In this document: in pieces, positions 36,544-48,446 of the stretch
How the letters are laid out: every line of letters begins with the position of its first letter
Numbering within the stretch: position 1 is the stretch's first letter
Source: Taenia hydatigena
Taxonomy: Eukaryota; Platyhelminthes; Cestoda; Cyclophyllidea; Taeniidae
Direction: 5' to 3'
NCBI GenBank assembly: GCA_036345935.2
Contig: JADWOT020001390.1
Span: forward strand, 1-64,000
Length of the DNA stretch: 64,000 nt
The notes under the pieces: model-generated
Database searches by the model: none
Seen by the model: only the letters and a program-made list of their open reading frames with translations
What the model was told of the DNA's origin: nothing
Position numbers and translations under genes: made by a program

Positions 36544-39500
36544 AAATACTCTGCTAAAAATCAATAATTTAATATTTACTACTTTTATGACCTACAAAAC
36601 GCATAGTTAGGGGTAGGCTATTTTAGGTATTAATTTACATAAAGACATTAATATGCCCATGTATATCTATTTTATCCATAGAATTCTATAATTGCATACG
36701 TTTAACTATATAAAATTGAAATAAGCTTGTTAACCCATCCTAATATTATTTTATAATGACATAATGTGGGACTTTTTAAGGCGGATAGCTTAAAATTCGC
36801 ATTCGTGTGAATTCGCAAATGCGTCTAGGTGGGCCCGCGTTTTATTTTGAGAGGCCTTGTTTGCGTAAATTTTGGAAAATCTCAGTGAGCTTTTGGCTGC
36901 ATTTGGTATGAACAACGTTTTGAACCAATGGTACTGCAGAAATGTGTTCCTGGAGGGGTATCATATGCCGAGAACGGAGGTATCACCTAACAGCACCGAA
37001 AGTGTGCCTTCGATGTTACGCTACATATTTCTCATATACGGATGGATTACGGTTTGCCAGATTTCATTGCGTTTCTTTGCATTAATGGACTTCGTGTGTG
37101 TCTTTTGCACACTGAGTTTTTCAGCTTGTCGTATGTTCTTTAATGCTTCATGCATGGTGAATGGTGGATTACTCCCATTGCAGTGCTATTCGTGCCTGCA
37201 AAACATATATTGAGGGCATGGGACTCTTCGCAATTTGATTGTTAATTAATTTCGTGACCCTGATTTAGTGTTGATTTCACCTCGAACTGTGTTGCATAGG
37301 GCCTCAATAATCGTCCAGCCGTGAGTTCAACTTGGATAAGAGTCGGTCTCTGAGGTGGAACCAGAAACAAAAGACTGCCTACTTGGAAGTCTGTAATTGG
37401 ATGCTTGGAAAAATTTGCACCCTGCTGCGATCTTGAATGTCTGCTTTCCGAGGTATTATTTGTTGCTTACGCACGCATGTTTCAGCTTTTTCGGTGTGTT
37501 GGAATTTCACCCCCTACTTCTTTTTCCTTTAAATTACTATGGGCTTACAATGGCTGCGGGTCGGCATTTGACGAATCCGTGGGATAATGGAAAATGGGAT
37601 GCCTCCTTGATCTTGTGATGTGCATCACGTCATGGACAATGCCTGCGTGGTCACTGACATTAAGATTGGCGTCGCCTCGTTTGGCATGAGCATTGGATAA
37701 TCACATGGACGCAAGCTAAATTGATGAGACGAATGTGGGATGAAAGTCGACATGATAGGAAAGCTTGTTGTGTCGTTGAAAAGGGATGGAGAAATGCGGT
37801 GGTGATTGTCAACCCTGAAAAGAGGAAAATGAGGGTAGGGGCTGCAGAGCCTTTCGAGATATAGTTCAAGCACTTAACGATTTCGAGGTTTACGTTTTTT
37901 GTTTTACCACTTATTTCTCATTATGTACAGGTGCATTTCATGTTGTTTTCAGGTCATCCATTTATAACGCATGAAACTTATTTGTTTGTGTATGCACGAA
38001 GTTTTTCTGCTGGATGAGATTCATGGGGAAAATTGAGCAAGGTTTCATTGTTCATGAGCAATGCCTCCACGTTTGTTCGTTGTGCTGAACAATTGTGGAA
38101 TGTAGTGCTGCAATCATTCGACCTACCAATCCTACCGAAAGCTCCTTCGCTCAGTGTGGTCTACTCATTCACTTCGAACATGAGGTGCGGCTTTGTGCTT
38201 GGAGGACTTATGAACGACTGAGTACGGTGCGTGAGTGCCACTCGAGAGCAAAACAAGAGTGAACTCGTAACTTTGTGTGCATGTCGAATAAGCCGAATTA
38301 TATGTTGCTGTCCCAAGATTATTCGTTTTGCATGTTCGTTTTTACCCTAAGGTGTTGAGATTTTGTCGCTTTTGCCGCTATGGTATGGGATGGAGCCGAT
38401 ATCAAACGAATGTGCAATAATTGGGTTGGGAGAGCAGTTATATTATGGTCGTTTGCCTCATGTTTAGGGCTTGAGACGTAAGTTATTAGCCCGTATTCTT
38501 ACATGAATAACTTTCTAGAGGCATTTTTAATGACATCCACGTGTGGTTACCGCAGTGAGTGGGACAACTTATTTGCCAGGTGCACTTAATTTGTAAGCGA
38601 AACGCAAAATGCCCAACGACTTCATGCTTTGCTTGCCTCTGCAGTTTCTTACCTACGCAGTTTATGCGATATGAAGTTGTGCTATTTAAGGATTCTTTTG
38701 TGTGCGCTGACGATCATCTGGTAGTCGACGGTATTGAGTGTAGTTCCATTGTCTGAGACGTGGTTGGGCTTGCCTTTGCATGTTTGCGATGCAACAGTAG
38801 ATTTCGGACTGGTTACCATTATCAGATCTTAATTGTTCTGTCACTAGTTGCCATGGTACCGCATCATTGACAGGCGTTTGACCTTTCGCTGTTGGTCCTT
38901 TATTTCCTGCACTGGTCATGGACACGTGTGATGGCTGGCGCATTGTTATCTCGTTTGGAATTTGCTTACACCATAGAAGATGGTGTACTCTTTCTGGGGG
39001 GTGCATGGAGGACGGTACCGAAGAAGGCAAAGACGACTATGTAATGCGTCAGTGGTTTGTTAGATGGCGGATTTTAGTGGTGGGGCCATCTATTTGCCTC
39101 GCCGTTGTATCTTAATGGGGTGGGTCGTTGATATGTTAAACACGTCTGTATGTATTCCGTCCGAGTATGACGTCTTCGTCTCCGGGGAGGAGGAAAGTTG
39201 AGGGCGCTGCAGCTTGTATGTATGAATTGGTGATGGAAGTGTTCTACTGCGCAACCGCGGCCCATTTTTATGATCAAATGACAGCTGCGGCATGTTTTGC
39301 CTCAACAGTTGTGGAAGTGTTTTAATTTTTGGGTCGCAGTTTACTGACGCGAGTGGAGTTCACTTCGAAGTAGCGTCTCCATTTGGTGCCCCAATCCTAC
39401 TGCTAAGTGTGCCGCGAATAGTCAAAAAGTGGGATGATACTACTTAGCCTTGAAAGTAGCTTTAAAAGGTGGTGAACGCGTATCTTGTAGGTGATCGGGT

Positions 39501-40784
39501 GGGTATGATGAGAAGGGTTGTGTTTAAGGAGAAAAAATAAGATGCTTCTAACTATTTTCTATAGGGGCATAAATGGCAAGAAGGCGTCAGATTGTCAGTT
39601 CAGCACGCGGTATCTTTAAATGAATGTGATGGCTAGCGCCACGATTAAGCAATTTCGTGAATTTGAAGAGTGTGGTGGATAAAATGGTCAGATGAGATAA
39701 AGGTTGCTGTAGGCGGCCATTTTGTTGAATGGACTCAAGTAACATCCGTTAGTGTGCCTGAAGTCTTTTGCGTCGTGTCTTTGCCTTGTCGACAGAACAG
39801 TGATATCCCCTCTAATTGTTCACTTTTGTCTTTAAACATAGTAGAGCCGTTTGATACACGTTGCAATGCAAGTGGATTAAAGAATCTCCAGATAAGAAGT
39901 ATTCTGAAAAGCTTTTCTATGAGGCTGGGCTCGCATCAAGGAAAGTAGGCACTGGCTATAAAACTGGTAGCTGCCTCTTGAATTCTAGGAACTTATGTTG
40001 TTAAGATGGACAGAAAATTTTGAAAAAAAAAACGTTTTCACATCTTTATAAGGGCTAAGTACCTGACGAATCATTTTAAAGATAAATACATGGCGTTGCA
40101 TTGTTTCATGAGCTAAAGGCAAGCAAATGACGTCTACGTGATGTTGTTACTTGCAAAGTTCGATGCAAAGTAATACATTTAAATCAGAAGAAAGCGAATT
40201 CGTGTTGTTTCTTTGTTACCTTATAATGGAGAACTTTGTCCCTAAATATGAGGACGTCGACGACCTTAAGAATATCATAATGTCACACTGATAGGACGCA
40301 ATCGCAAAGTAAATGTATGCAATAAAAAGAAAACTATGCATATGTGGAGTGAGAGCCGAATGGGTTTAAAAACAAGAGTGCTAAAGCACAATGTTAAAAC
40401 CTTTGCTAAATAATATTCAAAAAGCAGTTGAGTATTTGTAGCGTGGATAATAATGATGAGGTGCAGCGGAGAAAGAGGAATGCAGAAAATAATTGCGGTA
40501 GTTTGGGAAACGCGGCGAAGATATGAAGGAATAGGGGATGAATACGTAAAAAATAAAAAAATGCCTGCTTTAGACTAGCATCTGGAAGGAATGGAATGAC
40601 TACCAAATGCGGAATAAACATGCACATTTGCAGGAAAACGCGATTGACATAGAGACTACCCTTTAAGGAGAATGATGAAGAGTTCATTGCTATGGATGAG
40701 TCGATGGGCTTGAAAGGGGAAAGAAAAGGAAATGAGGAAGAGGAAGGAAATTTCATCCGCATAACCTTATGTTTTAAAGATAGC
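36544..40784. other. No gene recognised between the two TRIM elements
   Basis: The longest frames are 113-118 codons (36872-37213 plus, starting at TTG; 40406-40762 minus). They are rich in Phe, Leu and Cys and have no recognised domain. No further LTR fragment was found here. Confidence 0.5.
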
Positions 40785-40972
40785 TGTAGCGTTCCGGGAC
40801 TTTCTTGGAAGCAAAAGAAGGCATAATACTAGGGCTAAAATCCATATATATTCAGCAAGCAGAAGGAACTGAGCTGCTGAAATGGCTTGGAGGCCAGCTT
40901 AAGTTTCTAAGGTGACATGGCCACCTAAAGGACTGTAATCAAAACCGGCAGTCGTGCACACAAAGCATTACA
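40785..40972 (-). repeat. TRIM B 3' LTR
   Basis: It starts TGTAGCG and ends ATTACA, and it aligns along its length to the TRIM A LTRs through the words CAAAAGAAGGC, ACTAGGG, TGGAGGCCAGC and AAACCGG. Confidence 0.8.
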
Positions 40973-41465
40973 TAGCTCTTCATTTGAGCATCGTCCCTGA
41001 CGCTTCCCTTGGTAAGTTTCCCACGTTAATAATCACAACGTAGTCGGTACTGGAGGAAACATCCACAAGCTAACAGCACCACTCATCGAAATTGGAACGC
41101 AAGTGAAAAGATGCTAGACCACAATGTCACCAGTCCCTACTGGCACCTCGACTAAACTTATATTTGGGTCTAGTTTGTGAACCAAATTTGGAGGAAGAGG
41201 TTATGCAGAGCATCAGCTTGTCCATGAGGTGACATTAGCACATCTGTCTTCTTAAATAGGTGCATTAGAGGAAACTCTGCAACGAATTATTTACAGATAG
41301 TGTCGCTTCAGTTGCTAGTGGATTTCTTGCAGAACATGAAGATGGGGTAGTTGCTAAATGAGGATGCAGCACATGCACTTCTTTCGCACAACTAGAGTTT
41401 GTCAGAAGCGGTATAGATTGGGATTGAAAATTGTTGTAGTTGAATTCGTCCTCCGCTGCTGCCGA

Positions 41466-41654
41466 TGTGACGTATCAAGACTTCCTCAAAGGCAAAAGGG
41501 GGCCAAATGCGAGGCCATAATATATGTATTCAATAGGCAGAGGAGAGGGGGCTGCTTGGCATGGCTTGGAGATCAGCTTATTTGGCTAGGGCTAAACAGC
41601 TACCTAAGCGCCTGTAAACGAAACTGGCTGTCAAACAAACAATGGACCATTATA
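41466..41654 (-). repeat. TRIM B 5' LTR
   Basis: It aligns to the other LTRs through CTTCCTCAAAGGCAAAAG, GGCAGAGG and GGCATGGC. The terminal bases are eroded (it starts TGTGAC and the end near 41654 is uncertain). Confidence 0.7.
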
Positions 41655-44600
41655 CCTGTAGTTGAGCTGGAGTATTTTATTTTAAGATTTGAAGAAGCGA
41701 TATTTGAGATGATTGAGTAAGAAACATTGTTGTCACACCCAAATTAAAGACAAAACTTAAAAAAAATGCAAACAAACTTAAATTTTTACGAAACATGGGC
41801 ACGTGCATGCAATAACGATAGATTTCTATTAAAAATGTTTACGACTTACTCATTTAGCCATGTATAAACCACGCATCTTTTAAAAATCAAAATAAATTGA
41901 CATTATATTCGTCTAAGCAAAACAAAATTTTAAGTTGAGTAATTCGCTTAGCATTTTCAAGGTCACCGGCGGTAACCGCTTCCTGCTCCCATAGTATTTT
42001 GCATCCGTTGATACGCTTAAATGTCATGTTTTTGTTATAAATGGGCTATATTTATTGAAGTTTCATCTGAAATACTGGAAAGCGCCCAATGAAATGATTT
42101 TGAGGGATATTAATTTTACAAAGTTCCTTTGTATCTGACAGGAGCTTAAGTTGCTAAGTGGGGACTCTTTGATGATTACTTCGGAAACCGAATGCTGCCT
42201 TTGACATTACGTTGCACTTAAATTAGGTAAGAGGCAATTGCATTTTATGGCTTCCTATCACGTCCCTCACGGGAATATTTAACAATAGCTCTTTGCTAGA
42301 TAATCCAGCTTTACGCCTTACTCTCAAATTCTAATCACTAATGTGCAGTAAAATTGTTTTATACGAATCACTGCAAAGCCTAACCCTGTAACTTGCCCCG
42401 AATGCTGAGCGTTTTGAGTTTTACACCCAGAAGTTGGTAGTGTGAAGTTTTTGAGGCAAGGATAGTGAAGAATTTATTTACGGTATATCTGCTTGCAGCG
42501 AATCGCCACCACTAAAAAGGTCCAAATGCTATTAGGTTCTGACTAGAGGTTAAGCTTAGTGCATTTACGAAACAGTGTGGTTTCAATAAAATGGCAAATT
42601 AACCTAAGTAATCTATGCTTTTTACTTTGATCTTAAAATGAGTTTATCAGGACTCCAGCTAAAGGCTTACTGCCAGGCCAGTATCTCAGGTCTCCTTTGA
42701 AAATATAACATTTTGTGTCATGCAACTGGACAAATACTGTACCATAACGAAAAACCGGTATTTAACTACGCCGGATCAAATATTAGGTCCCGTCCATTCC
42801 AGTGAAGTGCAGTCCAATTGTAAGACAGTTGATATTTAGAATTGACCACCATGCAATGTGAATGATTTCAATACAAAAACAGATTTTTTTTTTAAATTGT
42901 TCAAATTTGTACTTTGCTCTTTATTCCATCTTTGACGGCTATGATATTTTTCATGTTATGCAGTGGAGACTTAGATCTGGCCCATAAACAGAGGACCTGG
43001 TTGGCAAAGAAAGCTAATAAGCGCAAGCGCATATAGCTGCGTCATGTTCTGTTTGTTTAGACCTAAACACTCAGTGCAAAGATAAACTGATTAAGATTCA
43101 AACAGTGACGGTGCGGTTTGCCACTCATATAAGTCAAGTCTTGTGGTAGCTAGGCTAATCAAGACCGCTTAAAAGGCTCTAAACTCTTAGTTTTGCTTCC
43201 TTATTCTTAGGTTTTATGCTTATGGTCCCTTTTCAAACTGCGACTGTCACGTCAAGTAAAGTAAGTTGAACGTGTTGCAATCACTGAAGGCGCTGATGAC
43301 ATTAGGTTATGCTACCTGCAACCTATAAGTTGTAGTAAAAGGGTGACAGCCAAGGCATCAGTACTTTGGGTATGAGAGTGGCTAAATAAGGCAGTTTACC
43401 AAAAGTGTAGTGTGATTGGGTAAATGACAATGGATATTATGGACTAAGGGTTCCCCTAGAGCGTGCTTTTGAGTTGTCTGAGGTGACAAAGCTGTGAAAA
43501 TTTTGCTAAGAAATTGGGATTTGCTCGTATTCTAGGCTATTGTTTGATTTGCTGCAGTGCGATAAGGACTGCCATTATAAACACGCAACTAGCCTTTTGA
43601 AATAAGTGAACCAATTAGGAGTTTAGTTATATAATTAGGCGCGCATGCGATGGTAATGCATACACATAGATATATTAATGAGGAATTAGTGTCAGCGATT
43701 AAAGGCGCTAGCGTGTTTTCATTTAGAACATTAGAGGAGGAGCCGCAGTGCACAACTTAACAAGTGAGTAGCGACCTGGATTTGATAAATTGGCGACGCG
43801 CAAACAAGAAATTGAAAACTAAAGAAGCCTTATAAAAATTATTAACGAATAAGGAACTAGTGGATGCACTTTCATTTGTCAAGCATCTGCTGGTTACCGC
43901 TTGTAGTAGTGATAGTAGACACCACATCAACTTCCTCTCCATTGCTTTGCTCTCTTCCTTATCACTATTTGACTCAACTGGCTGGCTGGCTAACTAACTT
44001 GGTTATACGTGCGATGCCAGAAATATTCGAGTTAAGAAAAAGGGTATTTTAAACTGTGGAATGTGTCGTAGTTTTCACATTCACATATTTCTCCTCTTTT
44101 CTCCTTCTTCTCCTCAACTGGCTCTACCTTTGCTTCCTCTGCTCAAATCCATCTCCTCCATTCGCATTGCGACAGTGACTTCACTACGATTCGCGATGAC
44201 GACGTGAGAGAGTTGGGTTTTATCTGAATTGCTGGCAAGTGACACCGATCCGCCTGCTCATTCATATCCAACCACTAGATCGTCACAACCAGCTGGAAGG
44301 ACTGGCCACATCCTGATTCATCATCCTTCACCAATTTTGCGCTGCTGTCAGCGCTTCAAACTGACCCCTCTAGGCTCCCGTTCCCAGCTTTCTCTAAATG
44401 CCGCAAGCGAGCCTCGAGTAAGGAGAGAAATTACAATGCTCGAACCTAAGTGGAGGGAGCGCAGAGGTTTTGCACGTCTAAGGTAGGAAAGGATTACCGG
44501 TTTCATTTGCACGAGACCTCCACTATCTATTGATGCCTAAATGACTTAATCGCTCGTGCAACTCTTGAAGGACTACTCGTATCAGAGAACGTGGAACAAC

Positions 44601-44909
44601 TAGGTGCTTAGGAGACGTGGAAACTTCTTCGAACATTGATGCTCCTCCTCGAGGAAGAGTTTTGACCACTGTTGCCATATCCGCCTGGTTGTCTTGCCGA
44701 ACGAGTTCATCCCTTCCGCAGTGGACTTATACGAAAGTGCCAGACACCTCTCGTATACCAGGACCGTGTCGGGATTCGCACCCTGCGTGTTTCCTAACTA
44801 ATGTTTAGCAGGCTCGCTCAAAAACAACGCACTCAATGCACCGCTATTTGTATCTGCTATGAAAGGTCTGTGGGATAATGCATCCGCGTTGCTAAACCTG
44901 TTTCATTAT

Positions 44910-44927
44910 CTGCACTGCACTGCACTG
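44910..44927 (+). repeat. Short TGCAC pentamer tandem
   Basis: About 3.5 copies of TGCAC in perfect tandem. It is a minor microsatellite. Confidence 0.75.
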
Positions 44928-47900
44928 TAACGTCATATTATTGCAGTTCTCCGTACCAGCGTGTAACCAAACAGTCGACCTCTTTCATTGTTTTAATCAG
45001 CCCAGTACCTAAAGATCTGTTTTTTTTTTGCTTTAAACTGTTTCGCTATCAGATAGTGCTTGAGGTGTCGAGTCATTGTGTGCATGGTGGATGGTACGCG
45101 TTCTGTTGCACTCTTCTGTCTCAATTTTTGTTCTGGCTAGCATTGTCGTAGGCGATGACGTGTTCTCTGCCTTCTTTGCCCTCTATGAAAGTACACCACG
45201 CACAGCCGCGTCACCAACGCCTGTGTTTGGTAAAAAGTGTGGCAAGTTCTCGAATTGTTATTATCATTGAAGCTATGGCCACTCATCATCACATTTATTA
45301 GAAGTAGAGATGGGGATTATGTGGTTATAGGCGGCAGTGCATTATGGACTGTAGGATAAAAGGAAGAAAGCGACCAAACAAGTGGCGCAATTGTATAAGA
45401 AACGATTTGTTCCTCACTCTTAGCCCAGTATTTGAACTTACGATGATGCCATTATTGAATAAAGCATTCCCAACATGATAGTAGTTTACTGGAGGAAAAG
45501 TAACATTGCAATGATTTGTCGACACAGAATTCGTTCTGCTCAACCATCCGTTCATGCAAACCGTCAATACTGCTCAACTAAGCTCCTGCAAGATGGTGTA
45601 CATTGTGTCCGCCCATTAAAAGAAAAAAATAATGTGTGCATTAATCTTCTACGGGTCCTTCTAATCCACAAGCAGGGTTATGGCACCAAAAAGATGGAAG
45701 AGGTCACGAGAAGATAGCAGTAATATGGCGTTCATTGGCACCTACTCCTCTTAGACGCAACAGGTTACAAGGCAATTAAATGTGAAGCAGAACGGCAAAA
45801 ATCCTAAGATATTTGACTAGGCTGTTTTTTACTAAAATTATAGGATTCTACTCAGTTAAAAAAGGGACTTAAGTTCTAGGCTATCTTTATCCCAATTGTT
45901 GGGTATATCAGGATTTCTATGAGGATGATTAGTAGAGTGACTTTGGAGTAGATGCCATAATTAAGACTACCAAAAAAGATTCTGCAGTGGCGACTCATAA
46001 GTAATTCACTGAGATTTGATTAAATTTTTATGAAGAACGACAGTGTGCAAGAAGCAGCGGCACGTGTAGTGAGTCGCGTGGTATTCTGTGGTGTCCTGTC
46101 TGACGTTCAAAGGGAATTTGCAGCGCAAGTCAAGTTCCTTATCACCTATCTTGACCAAACATGTGGCGTTATAGGGCAGTATGAATAAAAGCATTTGTAA
46201 CACTTGTTCACTGGGATGAGAATATGCATACATTTGACATCTGTTTAGTCCTGATCTTGTAGTCTCTGCACCTTCTATTTCAGCTTTAATCAATGGTTCA
46301 CTATAAATTGCCTCCCGTACCGAAATGACTCAGTAAGGCTACTGATGAAGGTGGGAGGCAAGAAGTAGGAAGGAGAAGCAAAATTATGTAGATTCTTTTG
46401 ACTTGTTAACATGTCTTTTTTGATGCGAAATGAAGCCATCTGTTGCAAATAGTTTAACCTTATGTGACAGCATCCATTCATGAAATCATTGATGAATGAA
46501 AATTACTTCATTTAATTCGTCAACAACCAAATAGGATTTAGATTCCAGACTATGTTGCGTCGAGATGCAAGCACAATTGAAGTGAGCGGATGAAAGTAAA
46601 TAGAGAGGACAATATGATGAAGTAGAATTAGATAAGGAAAGTGAGATAAAGTGGCTTAGAAATCTCGAGCTTTTCATCCCCTTCACTTAAGCCTGTACTA
46701 ATCCGGGTTGACGTATCCCAACCTTATTTGGGGGAAAAATCAGAGATTTATACGTAATGTAGTCACCGACATCCTCCATCATAATGCATTTGACTCATCC
46801 CAAACTCTTCTTATTTGGTCTCTCCGCCATCGCACTCTTAAGTATGAAAATATGCACGTTAGCGGTTTGAACTGCAGAAGACCATCCACCTAGGTTCATT
46901 TTTTTGTCATTTTAGTTATCTGTGTACCCGAATCATCACAGAAATTGGTAAGAATGCGCATTTACTCTCTAGTTGATACTGGAGGTTTGATGTGTATGTA
47001 CGCTTGTGCATAGATGCATTTGTCTGTCCCATTATCCCGGTTCTTATTTTACGATTTGGAAAGTCGGATCAAATAGCACAGCATAGAAACAATTATGAAG
47101 GCATGCTTTCTACATTATTGAAGTAAACCTTGTAAAGTTGTGCACTTGCATGAGCAATTTTAATTTGCGCGTCCAATCATGCCATGATTCCCTGTAATAC
47201 TTCTCTGGCGACCTGATATTCAGCTTCATCCTAAGTCCGATTAAATCCTGCTGAATGGTTGATTGGCTCATTGGCTGACAATTCTACTTAGCCATTACTT
47301 AACATCAGCTAATTCTCATTGTCCATTTTACATCACATTCTAGACTCTATCTCTCCGATTTCCCTCTTTTTTACAGCCACCCCAAATCCGAATCATAAAC
47401 AAAAAGGGGACCGAATTCGTCAAAGAATAGCAGTGCAATATGCAAAAAAATCATTCAGGGAAGAAGGGGAAGACGGAGAATGACCGAAAAAATAGCGCCA
47501 CTAAAAGCGTCGACAGAGATTAAGAAGTTTTCTGCATAAACCTGCTTGAATGTGAATTCTCTTAAGTGTTATGTACTTTTTCCCAAAGAATATCCCAGTT
47601 TATGGCGTTGATCAAATTTGCCACTTCTGCTTGCATTAACTACACCGATCCACTTTTCCGCGGAACATTTACCATTCTTCACAGATTCGAAGTCTTGGAC
47701 ATCTTTATGGGTGGCATATAAAATACGCGATCCCTCACTATCCTCATATTTTTGCTAATAAAACGACGTTGCGCGCCCATTAGACGAGGCTACTTAGTAT
47801 ACCGACATCCGCTGGATCGCAATGGTATTGTCTAAATTAAAATTAGTCTGCGCCAGTCCCAGCATATCTCCTATTATACCAACCTGTGGTTTCGATGGCA

Positions 47901-48423
47901 ATTATACTTGTTGAACGCATAAAGCACTAATGGGGGATTTCGTTTGAAGCCAACACCAAAATGCAGTATTTTGTTCTACATGGCATCAAATGAACTCACT
48001 TGGGGGCTGCTTAAGTAACTGTATTCTTTAAGCAGTGAGAAGGCACAGGTGTCAGCACCATTTTGCTGTGATGTCACTCCGCGTTCCATGTTACTTAGCA
48101 AGATTATTCATAGTTCAACTAGGAAGAATCAGATATGCGTCGTGATTGCGTGACTGTCGAGCAGGCGGGTAAGGAGAGAACCGATGTGTTGTCGTAACGG
48201 TGAGGTCAATCGAAAACTTGGCCCTCAACACAATGCATCTGAAATTTGTCTCACCTGTCATGGCATCATTATAGGCTAGCTCCCCTTCGTAATGATGAAT
48301 TGCAGGGGCCAATATTTATTTATACTTATGTTTTTTGCATCGTTATTCTTTTACCGCATTTTATTCCTTAGTTCAAGCGCAAGTCCAAGTCAACTGCAAC
48401 ATCACGAATGTGCAGTACAACTA

Positions 48424-48446
48424 GAACCGTTATATTATAACGGTTC
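48424..48446. repeat. Perfect 11-bp palindrome with 1-base centre
   Basis: GAACCGTTATA and TATAACGGTTC are exact reverse complements around a single T. It is the longest perfect palindrome I noticed. It could be a dimeric protein-binding site or extrude as a cruciform, but no gene lies next to it to support a regulatory role. Confidence 0.7.

Larger units (their letters stand above)
40785..41654 (-). mobile_element. TRIM-type LTR retrotransposon, element B (degenerate)
   Basis: This has the same architecture and orientation as element A. LTR-like repeats of about 188 bp (40785-40972 and 41466-41654) flank a 493-bp internal region that aligns with that of element A; shared blocks include GCATCGTCCC.GACGC, ATCACAAC and TTCTTGCAGAACA-like. 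It is more diverged than A: the internal palindrome has decayed (CCATATATATTC in one LTR, ATATATGTATTC in the other) and the primer-binding region reads GGCAGCAGCGG. It contains no protein genes. A 120-codon plus frame at 41358-41720 crosses the LTR and is not credible. Confidence 0.8.

Noticed and set aside
36115..36564. 149-codon minus-strand open frame
   Set aside because: It runs through the 5' LTR and primer-binding site of TRIM A into flanking DNA and resembles no protein. TRIMs lack coding capacity.
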